A stretch of 64,000 bases of DNA from Nocardiopsis quinghaiensis (lineage in GTDB: Bacteria > Actinomycetota > Actinomycetes > Streptosporangiales > Streptosporangiaceae): positions 1 to 64,000 of the forward strand of contig NZ_VWVU01000029.1 of the NCBI RefSeq assembly GCF_008638365.1, written 5' to 3'. Of the stretch, positions 63,218 through 64,000 are shown piece by piece. The first letter of the stretch is position 1. Each line of letters opens with the position of its first letter. Below the pieces are notes generated by a model. It was not told the DNA's origin. It saw only the letters and a list, made by a program, of their open reading frames with translations, and did not search any database. The position numbers were made by a program, and so were the translations under genes.

Positions 63218-63613
63218 TTACCTCCCGCGGCGCACCGCCCAGGCCACCACGCCGGCGGCGAGGACCGCGCCGACGCCGACCGCGAGGATCACGGCCTCCG
63301 GGGGGAGCTGCCCCCGCGACTGGTAGGTGGTGAGGACCTCGTTGTCACCCTTGACGACGATGCTCCCCTCCACGGGCTCCACGGGACGGCTCTCCACCCG
63401 CACCGCTCCACCGCCGACCACCAGGGCACGCGCCTCGTCGACGATCCGGGCACCGCGCTCGCGGGCCCTTCCCATCTGCCTCCGGGCGATGTTGGCGGGC
63501 CGGGCCCGCACGCTCAGCCGGTCCAGGGTCTCGGCGAGCCGCCGCTGCTCACGGTTGATCTCCGCCTCGACGTCCGCAGGGGTCTGGCGCGGTTCGGTGT
63601 CGCGTCCCGTCAT
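63218..63613 (-). CDS. DUF3618 membrane protein
   Basis: 131 aa. The N-terminal DUF3618 helix pair (PADVEAEINREQRRLAETLD, RLSVRARPANIARRQMGRAR) is followed by a linker and one C-terminal membrane helix (AVILAVGVGAVLAAGVVAWA). These tail-anchored proteins are often next to phage-holin-like and membrane-associated stress genes. It follows the partial membrane gene by 16 bases on the same strand. Confidence 0.88.
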   Translation of the reverse strand: MTGRDTEPRQTPADVEAEINREQRRLAETLDRLSVRARPANIARRQMGRARERGARIVDEARALVVGGGAVRVESRPVEPVEGSIVVKGDNEVLTTYQSRGQLPPEAVILAVGVGAVLAAGVVAWAVRRGR

Positions 63614-63629
63614 AGGGTGCCTCTCTCCA

Positions 63630-64000
63630 CTAGCGCAGGCTCGTCTGAGATCCCGTGCCCGAGTCGGTGTCCCGACTCTCCTCCTCCGCGCCGTCGGACG
63701 GGCCGGAGAACCTCAGCGCGCTGTCGATTCCGTCGACCACACGGAAGAAGTCCCGCGTGGACAACCACAGTTTATAGATGATGGCGATCTCGAAAGCGAG
63801 GAGCAAAACGCCCGCCACGGCGGTAATCCATCCAATCAGGGACGGCACCGCGAAGACCGCGACCGCCAGCGGAGAGATGACGAACACCGCCATCTGGAAC
63901 TCGATGCCGCCGACCAGGTGGGTGCGCACACGCCGAATGTTGAGCGCCGCCCAGAACCGCTGGTACCAGGGGAAGCGGTCCCGGAACTCCTGGTGCAGGT
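63630..64000 (-). CDS. Membrane protein of unknown function, partial at window edge
   Basis: The frame stays open to the window edge, so the N-terminus is missing. Visible residues (about 123) include FRDRFPWYQRFWAALNIRRV, THLVGGIEFQMAVFVISPLA, two membrane segments (VFVISPLAVAVFAVPSLIGW; ITAVAGVLLLAFEIAIIYKL), an RDFFRVVDGID segment and an acidic tail ending GSQTSLR. A start at 63929 is possible but the homogeneous codon use upstream argues that the real start lies beyond 64000. I do not recognise a family. Confidence 0.75.
   Translation of the reverse strand, partial: LHQEFRDRFPWYQRFWAALNIRRVRTHLVGGIEFQMAVFVISPLAVAVFAVPSLIGWITAVAGVLLLAFEIAIIYKLWLSTRDFFRVVDGIDSALRFSGPSDGAEEESRDTDSGTGSQTSLR

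Overview
The window is high-GC actinobacterial DNA. It has many GTG and TTG starts, families typical of the group (DUF397/Scr1 regulators, DUF6114/DUF6230, DUF1707, DUF4429+SHOCT, AmaP/DUF6286/Asp23) and a class I-E CRISPR repeat. It fits a Nocardiopsis-like or related Streptosporangiales chromosome. That placement is an inference from gene content; no rRNA or marker gene is present.

Layout. 1-9.2 kb: the 3' end of an IS30 transposase sitting at the centre of a palindromic repeat, an AbiEi-like HTH/nuclease-fold gene, a large unrecognised protein, SanA/YdcF, DUF1707, a UvrD-like helicase, and the DUF6230-DUF6114 pair. 9.4-17.2 kb: an oxidative lipid or sterol-type cluster with a ChoD-like GMC oxidoreductase, MerR regulator, SDR, AurF-type diiron oxygenase, Baeyer-Villiger-type flavoprotein, DUF4873 protein and alpha/beta hydrolase. 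An array of four hairpins with one shared loop lies inside it. 17.3-20.4 kb: an amidohydrolase, a barrel-less amidohydrolase shell fused to an Atu4866 domain, and an MmyB-like XRE regulator. 20.45-21.82 kb: a CRISPR array of 23 repeats with no cas genes in the window. 22-25.4 kb: a lower-GC accessory stretch with an HATPase/Scr1-XRE/DUF397 triad and an AbrB-RelE-like toxin-antitoxin pair.

25.4-33.4 kb: a DUF1537 sugar-acid kinase, a Gfo/Idh/MocA oxidoreductase, a sugar ABC importer (binding protein plus two permeases, no ATPase) behind a palindromic operator, fructosamine kinase and LMW phosphatase. 33.5-37.2 kb: a three-gene signalling operon (receiver-PP2C phosphatase, CHASE3 histidine kinase, single-domain receiver). 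37.7-51.6 kb: heme oxygenase and TetR, DnaQ-like exonuclease, asparaginase II, ferredoxin reductase, a DUF4153 membrane protein, prolyl iminopeptidase, DUF4429, an acyl-CoA synthetase, class I DAHP synthase and a class D beta-lactamase.

51.8-57.3 kb: a tandem glycine riboswitch ahead of gcvT-gcvH-glyA-sdaA, a glycine-to-serine-to-pyruvate and one-carbon operon. The 3' end of sdaA (109 bp) is perfectly duplicated on the far side of a Doc-type toxin-antitoxin pair, so the pair looks like a small insertion that rebuilt the gene end. 57.9-60.5 kb: a six-gene Asp23/AmaP envelope-stress operon. 60.8-64 kb: purU, an amino acid deaminase/aldolase, DUF3618 and a partial membrane protein.

Most metabolic genes are ordinary. 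The best leads are the sdaA-end/Doc cassette, the constant-loop hairpin array, the covarying palindromic repeat family used as an IS30 target, and the oxidative cluster.
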